Below, one piece after another: positions 62,687-64,000 of a stretch of DNA of 64,000 nt. The stretch spans positions 1,302,001-1,366,000 of the forward strand of contig NZ_CP066771.1 in assembly GCF_016466415.2 (NCBI RefSeq). Reading direction: 5' to 3'. Origin of the DNA: Ralstonia pickettii (GTDB lineage Bacteria > Pseudomonadota > Gammaproteobacteria > Burkholderiales > Burkholderiaceae). Position numbers and translations under genes: made by a program. Position 1 is the first letter of the stretch, and each line of letters begins with the position of its first letter. The notes beneath the pieces are model-generated. The model saw only the letters and a program-made list of their open reading frames with translations. It was not told the DNA's origin and did not search any database.

Positions 62687-63385
62687 TTATCCGCTGTGAT
62701 ATGAGCCAGGATTGGACTGCAATGCTACGGCGCAGGCGAGCGCATCGTCCAGGCGGTCGTTGCCCCAGAACATCGCGTCGCCGACAAAGAACGTGGGAGC
62801 GCCAAAGATGCCACGAATCTGCGCGGGGTGCGTTTGCTCGCGCAGGCCTAGCTTGCTTGCGTCGGACTGTGCCTGAGCGAGGATGGCGTCGACCGGCAAG
62901 CCGAGCGCCGTCAGTTCTTCTGCCACGGCGTCAGGCGTGTGGATGTCGCGGTCCTGGGCGAAATTGCGCAGCATGATGCGCTGGCAAAAGGCGCCGATCC
63001 ACGGGGTGTCTGCGCCGTGCAGCGCCACACGCAGCGGCAGGACGGAGGCGCGCGGAAACGTGCTCGGCTGCGTCCAGGGCAAGTCGTGTTTGGCGCATTC
63101 GCGCGCCATGTCCTGCCAGACGTAATGCCCTTTGGCCCGTTGCAGCACAAACGGCGAACTGGCCCAGCCGAGTGACTGAAAAATCGGCCCCAGCAGGAAG
63201 GGTTTCCATGCGACTTGCACACCAAGTTGCACTGCGGCCGCCTCGATGCGCATCACGCTCAGGTAGCTGTAATTGCTCGCGAAGTCGAACCAGAACTCGA
63301 CGGTGGGCGCGGGGACAAGCGGCTCCCATGTGGCGTTGTAAGCGGCGTGCTGGGGTGCGGTCTGCGGGCGGGCTAGGGTGTCCAT
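62687..63385 (-). CDS. 2-hydroxychromene-2-carboxylate isomerase-like (kappa GST) protein
   Basis: A 232-residue DsbA-fold protein of the HCCA isomerase/kappa glutathione transferase group: VEFWFDFASNYSYLSVMRIE, with Ser in place of the DsbA cysteines, VAWKPFLLGPIFQSLGW, and GIFGAPTFFVGDAMFWGNDRL. The family isomerises aromatic breakdown products with glutathione or acts as a GST. No naphthalene-pathway genes are nearby, so the substrate is open. It has an N-terminal extension of about 25 residues. Confidence 0.87.
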   Translation of the reverse strand: MDTLARPQTAPQHAAYNATWEPLVPAPTVEFWFDFASNYSYLSVMRIEAAAVQLGVQVAWKPFLLGPIFQSLGWASSPFVLQRAKGHYVWQDMARECAKHDLPWTQPSTFPRASVLPLRVALHGADTPWIGAFCQRIMLRNFAQDRDIHTPDAVAEELTALGLPVDAILAQAQSDASKLGLREQTHPAQIRGIFGAPTFFVGDAMFWGNDRLDDALACAVALQSNPGSYHSG

Positions 63386-63450
63386 GCGGCCTCCAACATG
63401 ATGTCGTTGGCGGCATTACACGTGGGGCGCGGTACGCGTTCAAACGCCTT

Positions 63451-64000
63451 TCATGCAAGTTCGGATGCGCCGGATGCATGCGTGGCCTGCGTTGCCGCTT
63501 CAGCGCAGATCCAGGCAGCCACATCGCGCACGTCGCGTCGAGGGTTGGGCTCGGATTGGATCAACCAGTACGCATGCGTGTTGCGCACGCCGGGGGCGAT
63601 GGTCGGTACGGTGACCAGGCGGCCGTCGGCCAGCAGCGGCGCGATCAACTCCAGACGGCCCAGCGCGATGCCCTGGCCGGCCACCGCCGCATGGATGATC
63701 TGGTCGTGCTGGTTGAAGCGCAGCACGGTGCGCGGCTTGGCATGGCTCCATCCGGCGGCGGCCAGCCAGTCGGTCCATTGGAGCCAGGGGCGGCGCAGGT
63801 CGCGGTCGTCAAAGTCGAGCAGCGTCAGGCCGGCGAGCGCCTCGGCGGAATCCAGCGAGCGCAGCCCCAGCGACGGATGCGCGACGGGCGCCACGGTTTC
63901 CCCAAACAGCCGGATGGCACCGGGTGGCGCATCGCCGGGTGGGCAATACCGGATGGCAAGCTCAATCCCTTCGTTCTTCAGGTCGACGAGGCGGTTGTTG
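63451..64000 (-). CDS. LysR-type regulator, N-terminus outside window
   Basis: The open frame runs off the right edge; the visible 182 residues are the effector domain of a GcvA-like LysR protein (VDLKNEGIELAIRYCPPGD; GETVAPVAHPSLG; DQIIHAAVAGQGIALGRLEL). The DNA-binding domain lies beyond 64000. It is on the same strand as the HCCA-isomerase operon with a 65-base gap, so it is probably not divergent from it. Confidence 0.9.
   Translation of the reverse strand, partial: NNRLVDLKNEGIELAIRYCPPGDAPPGAIRLFGETVAPVAHPSLGLRSLDSAEALAGLTLLDFDDRDLRRPWLQWTDWLAAAGWSHAKPRTVLRFNQHDQIIHAAVAGQGIALGRLELIAPLLADGRLVTVPTIAPGVRNTHAYWLIQSEPNPRRDVRDVAAWICAEAATQATHASGASELA

Overview
The window is a 64 kb piece of a high-GC betaproteobacterial chromosome. 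Gene order and protein sequences point to the genus Ralstonia (Burkholderiales): smc-zipA-ligA, glnD and map divergent from rpsB-tsf-pyrH-frr, the uppS-cdsA-dxr-rseP-bamA-skp-lpxD-fabZ-lpxA-lpxB-rnhB run, smpB-ratA-ratB, and guaB/guaA occur in the order typical of that group. The genus is inferred from memory of synteny; no search was run. No prophage, insertion sequence, CRISPR array, rRNA or tRNA was seen. The left two thirds is mostly core genome and the right third (about 48.5-64 kb) is accessory metabolism and regulators.

Layout. 1-2 kb: the 3' part of an EamA transporter and a secreted alpha/beta hydrolase. 2-11 kb: smc, zipA, ligA, a peptide deformylase and a lipoprotein hydrolase, all rightward, closed by a bidirectional terminator. 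11-16.3 kb: leftward map, glnD and an RluF-type pseudouridine synthase with a long Arg/Asp/Pro repeat tail at its N-terminus. 16.5-32.6 kb: the large rightward translation and envelope block, covering ribosomal protein S2, EF-Ts, UMP kinase, ribosome recycling, undecaprenyl, CDP-diacylglycerol and isoprenoid precursors, RseP, BamA, Skp, lipid A synthesis, RNase HII and a TrmH-family methyltransferase. 32.8-36.4 kb: three lipid-metabolism-like genes, namely an M24 peptidase homologue, an epoxide-hydrolase/short-chain-dehydrogenase fusion and a ferritin-like putative di-iron protein.

36.5-42.9 kb: divergent ppsR/ppsA with a repeated element between them, then an NfeD/stomatin pair behind an attenuator-like leader, then smpB against ratA-ratB. 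42.9-48.5 kb: a DUF4124 protein and a DMT transporter (leftward), then guaB, a small membrane protein and guaA (rightward). 48.5-53 kb: a zinc-ribbon microprotein, a cold-shock protein, a beta-propeller protein, and a TPR/winged-helix regulator divergent from a DUF899-DUF2182 pair. 53-64 kb: the C-terminal remnant of an altronate/galactarate dehydratase gene, the cystine symporter tcyP, pcaQ divergent from pcaHG (protocatechuate ring cleavage), thpR, two DsbA-fold proteins, an MBL-fold protein lacking canonical metal ligands and divergent from a LysR gene, an MFS/PEP-mutase-like/HCCA-isomerase operon, and a LysR gene cut by the window end.

The least explained material is the M24 / EphD-like fusion / di-iron trio (32.8-36.4 kb), the DUF899-DUF2182 pair, the disordered repeat domain of the pseudouridine synthase, the duplicated HhH module in LigA, and two untranslated regions with regulatory-looking structure (37.4-37.5 kb and 40.06-40.12 kb).
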